Origin: Bursaphelenchus xylophilus
Taxonomy: Eukaryota; Nematoda; Chromadorea; Rhabditida; Aphelenchoididae
NCBI GenBank assembly: GCA_904066235.2
Contig: CAJFCV020000006.1
Coordinates: forward strand, 5,642,001-5,706,000
Reading direction: 5' to 3'
DNA: 64,000 nt
The notes under the pieces were generated by a model. That model saw only the letters and a program-made list of their open reading frames with translations, did no database searches and was not told the origin of the DNA. Both the position numbers and the translations under genes were made by a program. This document shows, in pieces, positions 22,553 to 36,124 of the stretch; the stretch's first letter is position 1, and the number at the start of each line of letters is the position of its first letter.

Positions 22553-25502
22553 ATGGATGTGAATATCTCCTCGATTCCTGTCCCCGAACAGGACGATACG
22601 ATGCTGATGGCCCATCCTTATATCCGTCTGTTCTTCCTGGCCGCCTACATTACCGTATTTATCACATGTGTTTGCGGGAATCTGGTAATCTTGGTAGTAA
22701 TAATTACGGACAAATCGATGAGGACCACGACCAATTTCTTTTTGGCCAATCTGGCGGTGGCCGATCTCTTGGTTGGCATTTTTTGCGTCTTCCAAAATGC
22801 TGTTCATTTTGTTTTATTTGAGCATGGAGCTTGGCCATTTGGGAAAGGAATGTGTCATTCATACATTTACATATTGCATATGATACCCAATGCAAGTGCA
22901 GGGATTTTGGTGAGTTCTTTGTTTGTTTTAAAATTTGTGGAACAGAAGGGGAATGTCGACATCCATGTTTTGCATTTTCGGTGCAGAGCAGCTTTCGATC
23001 TGGGTGCGTCAAAACATCTGGACATAAATCGATTCCTTATAATAACTTTTTTCGGGCGGCGTATGAAACTTTTGTCTCTCTTAGCAAGGGTAAGAAGTCC
23101 ACCCCACCAAAGCCAAACTTCCTTGCCCAGAGGCAGCAGATAAAAAAACTTTTTCAAAGCCGACTGTCAGGCGTCCAGAATATTCGGGTGAGCCCTTTCG
23201 AGGGATCGCTTATTCCGGTGATAAAAAAATGCTGCACTGATGGCTACTAAATACGACAAAACAATTTTAAAATTTCGAAATTTTTTGTAATTCTTTTCAT
23301 TTTTAGGGGTTTCGACCATGAGGAATCCAAAAATGAAATCTGCTAACACAATAAAAAATTTGGATTACTCCCAAAATTTACAGTAATTTTCAGTATTACT
23401 TATAATTATAACGACAATAATACATTGTGCTAAATGTATTTTTTTCGCAAAGCAGATTTCATCTTTGGAGTCCTCATGGTCGAAACCCCTAAAATGCAAG
23501 AAAATCTAAATTTTTACAGGTCATACATATTTAGTAGTCATCAGCACAATATTTCCTTCATCACCCGAGAATTTGCCACCCCAGAAGAAGATGCATCACC
23601 CGAATATTCAAAGAATCTATGGTACCTAGATAGCAGTACTAGGCACCAGAACAAATTTCAGCACCTTCGAAACCCCTAAATCGAGCATTTATGAAAAAAT
23701 TCTAAAAATTACTATTTTACCGTACTACTTAAGGAAAAAAGTCACAATCAAAAAATGAATGTCATTCTCGAAATCAACACCCTCGATTATCCTAATTTCG
23801 ACATTTGCATCGATGAAAAATAATAAAAATAATACTTTTCGGTCTCCCCAATCGTCCCAGTTCTTACCCGTTTGCACAATCACGACTTTACTCTTGTACC
23901 GTTACCGCCCGTAAATTGTCCAGATCTTTTTTACGCACCCCGTAGAAACTAATTGCGAGTCGCTTTCGGAAAAGTGTGTCCCGGGAATCAGGAGATGAGA
24001 TTCAAATTCAATTTATTTTCAAACTCGGTCAAAACAAGAAGCTTTGGATGTGTTTAAAGATGTGTTTAATTGAAGTGTTGATCTCTCAGATTACAGTAAT
24101 GTTTATGGCAAGACTTTAGAGCCCTTAAAGTTCAAGAATCCAAACACTTTAGGCCACTTGCACTTTCTGTTTATTTTTTACAACATCTTCTTTTACAGGT
24201 TCTCTTATCCATCGAGAGGTTTATTGCAGTGATCAGACCCATGCTCGTTCATCATCTATTTACAAAAGGGGTCCTTGTTTTAAGTGCTATTCTTGTATGG
24301 TTATTCTCGGCTCTGATGAATCTACCATATCTGATCGCTGTCCAATACATAGAACTTCAGAATCGGGTAACTGGAGAGTCTTATGCGATTTGCACTCGAA
24401 GATTCTTGAAAATACAAGACATTGATGTCTTAAAAGTGGTAACAACGATGAATTTGTTGATCTGGTATGTGGTGCCATTGATGATTTTGCTGGTAATCTA
24501 CATAACAATCGGGTTTGTTTTAATGAGGACAACGGAAGACGATTCTGTGGCGAGAAGTAGTCAGAACAAATCCGTCAAGAGCTGTAAGGTTTTTGATTTT
24601 CTCGGACCGAAAAAGATTTTTCTTCAACCGTCTCTCCTCATTTCCTATAATGTCTCGCTTTCAAAGGTTTCACAGAGTTAAGGTTAATTTTTGCGTGCCC
24701 CCATAAATAGCGCAGATGGAACACACGTGACAAATTTATAAGAAATTCGAGAATCGAATCTCGGCAACATTTCTACACATTTTTTCCTAATTAGATTACC
24801 GTCTAAACTAATTATACATATTAATTTTATGTTTACCCAAACAAATTGAATTTACATTATACCGTTAATCCTTCAGCGAATAGCGGCACCTCGCGCAAAT
24901 TGCCCCGTCTGGAGGCCGTAGACAGTCGGAAGAAGGTAATCCGTCTGGTTGTTGTCATCGTGCTGTCCTTTGCACTGCTATCCCTCCCTCGTTATCTGTA
25001 CCTCAGCTGGTCCGTTTTTCGTGCTAAAAATGGTAAGTGCGTGACAGTTAAGGCCCTAAGGGCATTCATCTTTTGAGCCCGAGATTTGTGTTTTCAGCGC
25101 CCCGATGCCTGAATTGTTTGGCGGTTCTGATTCAGCCGTTGACCTTCCTGTCGTTGTTTGTCAACAGCGGCGTTAACCCTATTCTGTATGCCTTCTTGTC
25201 GCAGCGATTCCGGTCTGCCATCGCCAACATGTTCCTCTGTTCCAAGGCGAAAGTAGGTTGGAATCCAAAAGCATTACTTACACGGCTCACGCCCAGTAAA
25301 CAAACAATCAATTAACCAATTGTTTTAGCGGAAGACCCGGCTCTATCTAAAACAACTCCGTCCGCCGACTCAATCTACAGATCCCATGGCCACAGTAGAG
25401 TACAGTAATGTTGCGTATCATGTCCGGAATAAGGAAGAGTACCCGATGAGTCAGATCTCGAGCAGATCTGCTCAGTCTCGACCTCTTCTTATTGATCAGT
25501 GA
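22553..25502 (+). CDS. Rhodopsin-family neuropeptide GPCR, trissin-receptor-like
   Basis: Exons: 22553-22909, 24199-24583, 24877-25032, 25098-25252, 25329-25502; 408 residues. Seven hydrophobic segments are visible. Landmarks: TM1 GNLVILVV, TM2 FFLANLAVADLLVGIFCV, Cys at the start of TM3 (GMCHSYIYIL), the DRY-position motif ERF (SIERFIAVIRP), TM6 SFALLSLPRYL, and TM7 NSGVNPILYAFLSQRF. A Cys in loop 2 (YAICTRR) can pair with the TM3 Cys. The TM2, TM6 and TM7 patterns are closest in my reading to insect trissin receptors, with TRH-receptor-like proteins next. TM6 lacks the usual Cys-Trp of CWxP. Intron 1 (1,289 bp) holds an inverted repeat. The class is certain; the subfamily is inferred. Confidence 0.92.
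23171..23620. repeat. Inverted repeat in GPCR intron 1
   Basis: Arms about 23171-23345 and 23450-23620 are imperfect complements. The core TTTTAGGGGTTTCGACCATG at about 23302 has its complement at about 23471-23490. The outer ends share GAATATTCGGGTGA. No coding sequence is seen and no target duplication was recognised. Confidence 0.6.
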
Positions 25503-25676
25503 ATATCAAAAATTACGAAGAAAAGAACGGGTAATTAAAATGTACAGTATCTTATTCAAATAAAGGATTAACTTAATATAATTATTTAACAATGAGATTG
25601 ATGTGTATATGGGTAGTTTTGTATAGAGAAAGAGACCCGAAGCAGAGTGATGAGGATGGGGAACAGCGATGTAACT

Positions 25677-28262
25677 TTATTTGCCGTTGTCGTGAGGTTG
25701 GGGGACGGTCAACAGAGAGCCTTGACTCCAGGGATGTTGGAGCTACAATTACAATATTTTTACATATCTTATGCTGTATATAAAAGCTGTATACAACTGA
25801 CGATAAAAAATTATTTCAAAACCGGGAATTTTCAAAAATCACATTAATTTAAACCCCATGAAAAAGTTTGTCATTAAAAAACATACCAATAAAGGAGCAG
25901 GAGTGACCACTGGCGGTGCGACCGTCCTGGCCGGGAACGCCCTCTGGCTATTATATGGCAACTGCTGTTGGGGTTGCTGGGGTTGTTGGAAAAATTGTTG
26001 CTGAGGCTGTTGATACGTTTGTTGGGTATTATATTGGAAAGGTTGTGGTTGCAAAGCCTGCTGATGTTGATAATAATGCGAATAATAAGGTTGTTGGGGT
26101 TGTCCAAACAGATTCTGAGGCTGTTGTGGAGTCAGTTGTGGCGCAGCTAGATGACTGAAATAATGAGGCTGTTGCTGTCCATAGTATTGCTGGTAATATC
26201 TTTGATATGCTTGCTGATATTGAGCATATGATTGAGTGGTGGTTGTAGGAGGGAAAGTTACAGTAACCGGTGCAGTTGTGGTTGGGATGGGATAAGGCGA
26301 AACATTTTTCCGATTGGGCGCTGCCTTGGCCACATTTCTGTGCTTAACGGGCTCTCCAACTGGTGATTGTGTCGTTGTGATAAATCTTCTTGGCAACATG
26401 GACACCTGACGAGCAGCAAAGGCTCTTGCTGAGTCTTCTTGAGGCTAAAACAATATGAATCACAACTCCTGCATCAATCCCACCTTCTTCCTGACGACTT
26501 CTCCATTCAACATGGGTCTCGGGAGTTTAATAATAACAGGAGATGTCCTCATCAGATGTGCCAGCTCATCTCTAAGCTCTGGTTTTGCATCTAATGCTTT
26601 CCGTAAGGCCGAAAGATTTCTGTTCACAGCCTTCTTTCTGGCATCTTGTTCTTGTTGTTCCAGTTCATTTTCTGGTTGCCGATCCAACGGGGTTTTGAGA
26701 TCGGTGGGGGTGGGAGTCGTGTTTTCTCTGGGGGTGCCAATTTCGTGATTTCCTTCGAGCTTTAAATCGCGTCAATTAGTCAGAAGAGCGCAACAAACCT
26801 GCTTCGTCAATTCCATCAATTCGAGACGAGTCAAATTGCTCTTGCGTAATGCGTGGATCAACTTTTTGAGTTCCGGTACCATGGTTTGCACATCCTTTTC
26901 GTCGATCGGGAGCTCCACAGAGTCATGGCTGTTGGGAGATGCAGCTCTCGGAGGTATCTACAATTAATAATCACAATAATTTACATGTTATTCTCATACC
27001 AAAGGAAAGTTCTCTTCGCCAGAATCAACACTGAACTCAACATTAGGTTTAGCCGGTTTCTTGACCTCTCCAAATTCATCATGATCCTCTGGAAATTCTA
27101 CCGTAATCCTTGGAGACGGTTGTGCTGGTTGTGTCTTCTCTTCGGCCGGTGATATTGCTGGTGCTTCTGTCGTTTCAACCTCTGCCACTGGTGTCTCCTC
27201 CTCTTCGTGGGTTGATCCCAGACTTTCTCCAGGTAATAAAGAGACCAGTCCCGGTAAAGGTACCTGTCCACCCGACGATTCTTTCTCAGATCCTTCCGTC
27301 TTCTTTTCTTCGGACTTTGTTTTAGTCTCCGTTTCTTTTTCTTTGTTTTCTGTTTCGTCTGGTGTTTCGTGGCTGCCAAACTCCTTTCCAAATTCGCCTC
27401 CAAGCTCGTCGATCTCTTAAAAGGAGCGGATCAAATAACCGTTTCGGCGTTCCGTGTATCCTCGACTGAGGAGTTTGTATTCCGTTTCTTAATGGATCCG
27501 CAAAAAGTGAAAATTTATGTGTTCTTTTTACGACATATAATTTGATCTTCAGGAGTCAGAAGTTCAGATTAATGGGGGAATCGGAGATGCGCAGGAACAA
27601 GTAAATTGCTGTCAAAGATCAAATCGAACGGAAAATTAATGTTCCGTCTGACGAAATCAAAGGTAAAACACAGAATTCGAGGAAAAAATAGCGGGATTCG
27701 GGACTTACCCTTAGCTGTGCCTACTCCCGCAGTTTTTGGCATGATCCCCAAAAGATCGGGCAGCCCTCCGGCGCCAAGGCCGCCTCCCCCACCAAGTCCT
27801 CCGGCGCCTCCACCATTCTTTTGTTGAGCCAAGATTCGATCTTGTAATTCCCTATTCATTCTAGCCGCATTCTCCACTGCGGCAGGAAACCACGCACTTT
27901 CCGAGGCTTGGTTTACAATACCCACTCCTGTTCCAGTCAATTGAAGAGCTGCTTGAGCTAGTTGATACACTAAAAACATAAACGATGTCATCAATTCAAG
28001 AAACGAACAACATGTAAACCTTACATTGGCCAACACTTCCAAGAGCATTAGCAGCCCCTGCGGCCCCAGCCGCGCCCGCTGATCCCGCAGCAGCCCCAGC
28101 ACCGGCCAATCCTCCAAGTGATCCCAATCCCGCTCCACTGCCCAATAATCCCGTTACGATTGAAGCAATTTCTCCGAATTGAGCATTAACTGGTACTGTA
28201 GCTAACTGTACGAGTACCACTACTAATACTAGGCGATTACATAATCCATCAGATGGCGGCAT
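25677..28262 (-). CDS. Secreted Gly/Ala-rich and Gln/Pro-rich protein
   Basis: Exons: 28025-28262, 27709-27969, 27000-27415, 26799-26957, 26484-26759, 25887-26444, 25677-25742; 657 residues with all phases consistent. It begins with a strong signal peptide (LVLVVVLVQLATVPVNA). Next come a Gly/Ala/Leu-rich stretch (GLGSLGGLAGAGAAAG), a second Gly-rich run, an acidic Glu/Thr/Pro-rich region, a charged helical part, and a Tyr/Gln/Pro-rich tail (YQQYYGQQQPHY). No Cys-rich or enzyme domain is seen. The composition suggests an extracellular structural or cuticle-associated protein. That is inference. Convergent with the GPCR gene, with 174 bp between the stops. Confidence 0.75.
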
Positions 28263-31004
28263 ATTGGATAAATGACAAACAGCGGGGATTAACAGGTCGG
28301 TTTGAAGAAGCGACTGCCTGGGGGCATGAGTTCGTCGGTGAAGTGGGCAGGTTGAAGAGGATCGGTTCGAAGACGAGTCGATGAAGAGAAAACGATGTTA
28401 TTCCGACGGTCAACGCCTTTCACTCCTCGGCTTCTGTTGTGGTCACTCCAAATTCCTATTTTTTCAAGGTGACGACGTTTATTTCCATTTGCAGTGCGAG
28501 CCGAGCCTCCAGCTGAGCCCGGAGGCGGGGAAACGGGTCAGCCATCGCCTGGAGGGATCAGTGTGCGTCCATGAGAAAGACGCCCATCAATCGGTCGGAT
28601 ATGTGGGCAGAGACTTCACCAAGTCCCCCAAAGACATCATGTAGAAGATGGAGACCTCGCGAAGACATCGTGAGTCTCTTTTTGAGTGACGACGTGAGCG
28701 TCCCCCCTCTTTCTCGTCAAGTACAATGTCGTGAAACCAAAAACGGCGACTCCGAACCAGTTCTTCGATACGCATCTTGACATCAGACGCACCTCCATCC
28801 CACGTCGGCATTTGACTGACCTTTTGTGCGACAAGTGCCTGTTCCTTCGGTGTTTTCGATCCGCTTCAGTGAAAAAAAACTGAAACTATCAACTGCGCAA
28901 TATCCTCACAAAAAGTTTCTTTGAGGCAGAATGGCGCAATTACATCGTGTTCAAATTGGCTTTGTTATAAAAACTTGAAAACAGTACATGAGGAAGTAAA
29001 TTGTGTTGTAGCACATTCCGATCGCTCCATTAACCGAAATGTCATCCGTTTAACGTATTTTTGCTTTTCCCATTCCCCTAAACTTGCTGATCCATGGCAA
29101 ATTTGATCGTTTGGATAGCTCTCCAGGTAATTTCTCCCCGGAGACATACAAACCTGCCTTACTCTTCAAGATAGGATAACGGAAACAACATTTGGGATTT
29201 CCCTGCAGGGATTCGGATAGGATAAAGTAAAAAAGTGGTCATGAAAAGAAAAAAAAAATTCTCTACATGACATAATACCCCCAACCTTTTTTACAAACAT
29301 TGTAAACTCCAACTTCTCCTAATTAGACATCTTTCTGGAATCGATTACGTTCTCTGTTATATTGGAAACGAGAAACGAGTAAAAGATCATAACGATCTTT
29401 AGGGATCATTGCAATACAATTGCCACCATCAATATGTTACCAAAACTCCGACGGCACAACTGGAAAAGAAAACAAGCCGGTTTATCCCACCAGCTAAAGC
29501 ATCTTAAACAGTAAAGGCACGTGCAAGATCCTTTGTAAATAAACCTCATGAGACAACTGGAACATAACACATTAGTAAGATAATGTGAACACAAAACAGT
29601 TGATAACAAAAATCAGCAGAATGGTAAGGCACAGAAACAGATGACTCCAATGTTCGGTTGATGTTTTGGGTCAAGTCTTCTGCCATCAACCCATTTTCTC
29701 AATGTTTTTTATTTTCAAGCAGAAACATCATGGAAAGCGAAGTTCACAGTATCCCAAAAGAGTTTACGAAACTCCGCTGATTGATAATCTTTGTGTCCAT
29801 TCTCTTTGCGATTTACCTGATAGTCCATCTGCAAAGTTGAACTTCTTCTGTTGTCTAGGGTCCCCCTCTCAGCCAGTGGGGAAAGTACAAAGAACTGTCG
29901 TTACACGAGATTAGGAGCTGATTCCATGCAAATGTAAGTTATTTATTTTTTGGTTTAATATTCTAAGTACATCGGTTCTGCTTTCTCCTTACCCTTAATT
30001 TCTAATATTTCTGCTTCAATAGCAGCAGTTTTCTATTTTTGGAGAAGCGAAATGAGAGAATTGTGGGGGAAGTTGTCCTTTAGGTGTTGATATTATATTG
30101 AAGGTTGTCCAAAAATAGTTTGTATAGGTGTTCCCTCTATTTTCTCTTTCAGATATTCATCAAAAGGACATTACCCTGGAAAACGGTTTCCGCGGGTTAA
30201 ATACCGGGCGTTTTAAGAGTGTCCTCTTTGGGGAATATTGCGAAAATTAATCTTTCTCAAGTTTAAAGATCGCTGCTTATTTGGGATGGGATTTTGTATT
30301 TGAAGGGCAAGGACATTATATCTATAATAATTTTTACAACTAGTGTTTGCCATCGGGAAGTTCGACGACACGGAAGATTGTATAATTGTTATTGGCGGAG
30401 TAAAATTGGAGCAAAACTCGAGAGAATCCGAGTGTTTTTCTGCTTTCCCCCGTCCCGTCCTTCCCCCTTCCCCCAGCCGCTCCGACAGAAACGAAAGAAT
30501 TGGTTGCGAGGCCTCAACAGTTGGACGTTTAGGGGTTTTTATGAACATCTTGGGTTGGGTGGTGGATGTGTGGGCTTGTTTCTCCGATCGATGGGCGATC
30601 ATGGCTTCATTCGGTGTTCCCGGGACTCCATATTTTCCTCGAGTCCAGCTGGCATCGGCTGTCGAACCGCGATCGTTGATATCAATTGTTTTTGAGATAA
30701 CCATTTTGGAAATTGGGTGTGAAGATAAAAAAAAATCTTCTGAGAGTTTTTTTTTTAATGTACAGGATTTTGGATGGAATACTCAGAGTATAGTGCACTG
30801 CTTTTATTTTTCCGATTCTTCCAATAATTCTGAATGTTGTTTTCGACTCTCCGACAAGTTTTTGCTGAAGATTTATCTTTGAAAACGTCCCGAAAGCATT
30901 ATTTTATTACTCTTTGTTACGTTCCCTGCGTGTGTCGAGGAAGTAATTTATATTTTCCAGGCCGGAATTACTTTGTATTTCAATATTAATGTTTTTAGTA
31001 CGCC
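28263..31004. other. Gene-poor stretch between the secreted-protein gene and the PABIR gene
   Basis: 2.7 kb. The first 100-200 bases should hold the promoter of the minus-strand gene. Overlapping open frames on both strands at 28381-28834 and 30213-30882 have no recognisable motif and are not called. TTTTTAG ends at 30998, six bases before the PABIR ATG, and could be a trans-splice acceptor. Confidence 0.35.
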
Positions 31005-33202
31005 ATGGCGACGGGTTCATTGATCGTTCGTTCCCAATCTACCGAAGACCCGTCCACTTCGGAGTCTTCTATGGATCTCAAGTCTTCAGAATCTTCGAAT
31101 TCCTCCTCTGATCGTCGTGCTTCCCTCTCTGCTGCCGACTGTTTGGCCCCTCGAAGGCATTCTTTTAGAGAAGTTAGACGCGTTGCTTCAAGTTCGGATG
31201 AAGACGATGAGGAGGAAGATGGATGCCAGAAGAAAAGGAAATTCTCCATGGATCAGCATCGACCTAGAAGTCTGAGGAAAGAAAATCGCTGTAGAAGTGA
31301 GCTCCCTTGCTTCGTGAGCAAACTCGCCGATTTGAGTGGAGCCTTCAGTCCCTCGGCTAGAATAGCCACGTCGAGTAATATGGCTTCCGAATTTTTGGCT
31401 CCGAGTCCGGTGAATAAAAAAGTAAGTGACGTTTCCGTTTGTTGGTTCCGTTTTTAGGCTTAGATTATGACTACTAGTCGCGACATTAAGTCCGTAGAAT
31501 TTTCTGCACTGTGCATAAACCCGAAAAACCATTTTGCACTGTGCATTCACCCGAAAACACATTTTGCACTGTGCAATTTTGTTGATTTTGCCTTATTGTC
31601 GCGCGCGATTCCCGTTTTTCGCAGCGACAAATCAACATTTCGGAGCGCGACGGAATTTGGGGGCCGCGAAAAATTCTACGGACTTTATGTCGCGACTAGT
31701 ACAACTAGAAATTTTCAGACCCAAATAAGCCGACCAAACTCTCCATTAACCAATTCGAGTGTTCTCCAGCGTCCTTTAGCCGTGGCTTCTCGCCACCGAT
31801 TGGCTTCCATCAGAAGAGAGTCAGATTGTGGGCAAGAAAATGAGGTTGCTCATGAGAAGATGGTAAAGACAACCCAGCAAGTATCAACTGGATTCGAAGA
31901 CTTCTGTATCGATGATAAGGTGGCAGAGGAAAGAAAGAGGGCCAAAAGTTTGGCTGAACCAATTTCGGTGTTCACTAATGCCTTCTTACCTCAGAGTTCG
32001 TCTCCGTCGCCTACTAGAAGCGCAGTGGATGCTCAAAAGGTTAAGGTAAGCTTTATTTTATTTATTTTTTAGTCTTTAAACAGTATCTTTATGCTAATCG
32101 AGTATTTTTAGCAATGCTACTCCCCATCCACTAATCAAATGGTCAGAAGTAATATTTCTTATTCTCCAAGCCCGTCTCCAACTCCCGCCAGCCCCACCAG
32201 ATCTCGAATCATGAGAAGTATGTCTCCAATAGCAGTCCGACAAGTGTCTAAGAGAAGATATACTGCTACTGGCAGTTTGTCTGGGATTGAAAGCGATAAT
32301 GAAGGGCCAATGAAGTAAGCCGAATTCATCGAAAGTTTTTATCTATATACGTTTTTTGATATTTGATATTTTTTCTGATTTTAGTGGCCAAGCTATTGCC
32401 AAGAGAACATGTATGGTTAGAAGTGCCGCCTCGCCGTTGGTTAGAGACTCCTTGAGCGCAGTTGATACTCAGTCTGACTACCGGTCGTCTTCTCCACAGT
32501 CTGTTTGCTCCAACTCCAGTTTTACTCCAGTGAACAGGGCGAGGTACCCGGATAACGTTTCAAATCATCAGAAGTAAGTGCTTTCCGATTTCGAGATGAT
32601 ATTACAATGTTTTTAATGGTTTGATTTTTAGTTTTATTTTTATGATGGGTTAATTGTGTTGCTTCAGCTCCGTTGATTCGGATGACAACGCGACCATTGA
32701 TGAGTCGCTAACCGATCAGTTTTACTTGAATGCTCCTAATGATACTTGCTCTACGACCTCTATCTCACGCACAGAGACCCCTGTCGACGAGCAGATGCTG
32801 ACGGAAGTAAGTGCCGACCTTGACCTTCACTTTTCTCACGTTTAATATCTGAAAAAGTGCCAACGGAAAGAAAGGTTGACTTGCAGGCCTGAAAAGGATT
32901 GTTTTTCATACTTTTGCACAAACAGAACTATTATAAGGACTAATTAGTGTTTGCGAGAATAGAGCATGAATACAAGAGCATTAAAATAAGTGGGTAGCGA
33001 AAGAGTAATAAGAAAATTATCAGAGGTTTGCTTGTTTTTGGAAAAGTAACGTTTTTCTAATGTTTGTCACACAACTTACTCTTTTTAGGAGACGGAGTCC
33101 AGTTCGGTGGTGTTCGGGCCTCGGGCACAACCCCTTTCCATCCGCGACAGCCCTCTTCCCCCACCTTCTCCTTTGGCCTCCAAGTCGATCACATTCACTT
33201 AA
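31005..33202 (+). CDS. PABIR: PABIR/FAM122-type PP2A-B55 regulator
   Basis: Exons: 31005-31421, 31719-32045, 32112-32314, 32385-32573, 32668-32806, 33089-33202; 462 residues. The protein is Ser-rich and apparently unstructured. The match to vertebrate FAM122/PABIR lies in the middle: SPSPTRSAVDAQKVK followed by QCYSPS, then YSPSPSPTPASPTRSR, SMSPIAVR and a basic patch KRRYTATG, in the same order as in FAM122A. The family binds and restrains PP2A-B55 and is controlled by phosphorylation. A basic phosphosite RRHSF and an acidic run SSDEDDEEEDG lie near the N terminus. Intron 1 contains a small inverted-repeat element. The similarity is to short motifs only, so orthology is likely but not proven. 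Confidence 0.75.
31472..31701. mobile_element. Small inverted-repeat element (MITE-like) with GCACTGTGCA repeats
   Basis: 230 bp in intron 1 of the PABIR gene. Ends are TACTAGTCGCGACATTAAGT and its complement with one mismatch, extending to about 34 bp. Inside, three copies of a roughly 32-bp unit each contain the palindrome GCACTGTGCA (31507, 31539 and 31570, approximate). The splice acceptor of exon 2 lies 17 bases beyond the right end. Confidence 0.65.
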
Positions 33203-33656
33203 CCCATCGACTCTGGTGTTGTGAAATGATTGCAATGTCTGTAGATCTCTAAAATCATCTTCTTTTGTTCTTTTCGGTTTTAAACTTGTAGTTGTTACTG
33301 TTATTCTTTCAAAACTTACCGGTTTTTTGCTTAAGAAGTGCTGTTTTCAATAGCATAAGGGGTATTTTCTTGTGTTCGAAGTGGGTTTCCTTCGTAGGGG
33401 TTCCGTATAAGATATCCCGGTATGCGAGGTGTGTCTTCTTCTTCTTGCTTAGGTTGTAAATACTGTCTAAGTTAATTGCTGTAATAATTTTTTAACACTT
33501 TTTCCAATTTTAACAATTTTAAGTTATTTTTTTATTTTTTGCAAAATGATAAAAGTAATTTTGACCGGACTTGATCGTAAATTGTTCCTTCTTTGAATAA
33601 TGTATACCTCAGAAAGTACTTTTTTCTTTAAGATTCCAATTATGGAGTAGCTCTAG
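33203..33656. other. Spacer between the PABIR and fumarate reductase genes
   Basis: 454 bp, T-rich. It holds the 3' UTR of the first gene and the upstream region of the second. CTCTAG ends exactly at 33656, next to the ATG of the reductase, which suggests a trans-splice acceptor or a 5' UTR intron. Confidence 0.4.
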
Positions 33657-35530
<1,874 letters not shown>

Positions 35531-36124
35531 TCACTTGCAGATGTTTGTATAAGTTATTACCGGTATCTCTTAGCCTCTAATTTATCAATAAATATTATTA
35601 CCTCAAAAGCTGAATGGTTAACATATTTTTTTGCTGATATTATAATGGAAGTGAGGGCCTATTCTAAAATATTTTATGTTTTCAGATGGATAGCCTACGC
35701 TCTATTCATATCAAATCTTCCAACACCTTATCCATAAAAGATAAACAGTTTGGTTTTATTTGTCCACTATCACATTGATCGCTCCATAATAATGGGCTTT
35801 ATTCTTCTCTCTTCATACGATCTAAGCGTTTCCAAAAGTTGGAAAGAAAGTTTTTGAGAAAAGAAGATTAGGATTAGGGCCTAAAACCATTTCAAGTCGG
35901 ATGCGCAACAAACACCCCCATGTCCTCCCTATTTCTTTTATATGTATTTTAACGTCGATTCAAATCAATAGGATACTGTGGATTTTTCAATTAGTAAAAT
36001 TTGAATCTCCAAATGTTAAGATTACTCATTATCTGGCCGCTCCTGATCAGAAATATCGAATTCAGTCTTTCGCAATTAATCATTCCACTTCCAATCCGAT
36101 TCTGCGATTCTCCACATTATTCTA
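35531..36124. other. Gene-free spacer
   Basis: 3' UTR of the fumarate reductase gene with AATAAA at 35587-35592, then AT-rich sequence up to the foldback element. No gene is seen. Confidence 0.35.

Noticed and set aside
22704..23157. Open frames on the minus strand and shifted frames across GPCR exon 1 and intron 1
   Set aside because: They are shadows of the GPCR coding exon. The seven-helix pattern is only in the called frame.
28381..28834. Overlapping open frames on both strands near the secreted-protein promoter
   Set aside because: No recognisable domain, and neither strand has a convincing multi-exon continuation.
30213..30882. Open frames of 163 (-) and 179 (+) residues
   Set aside because: They overlap antisense to each other and lack motifs. 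The plus-strand one could be part of an upstream noncoding exon of the PABIR gene, but I cannot support that.
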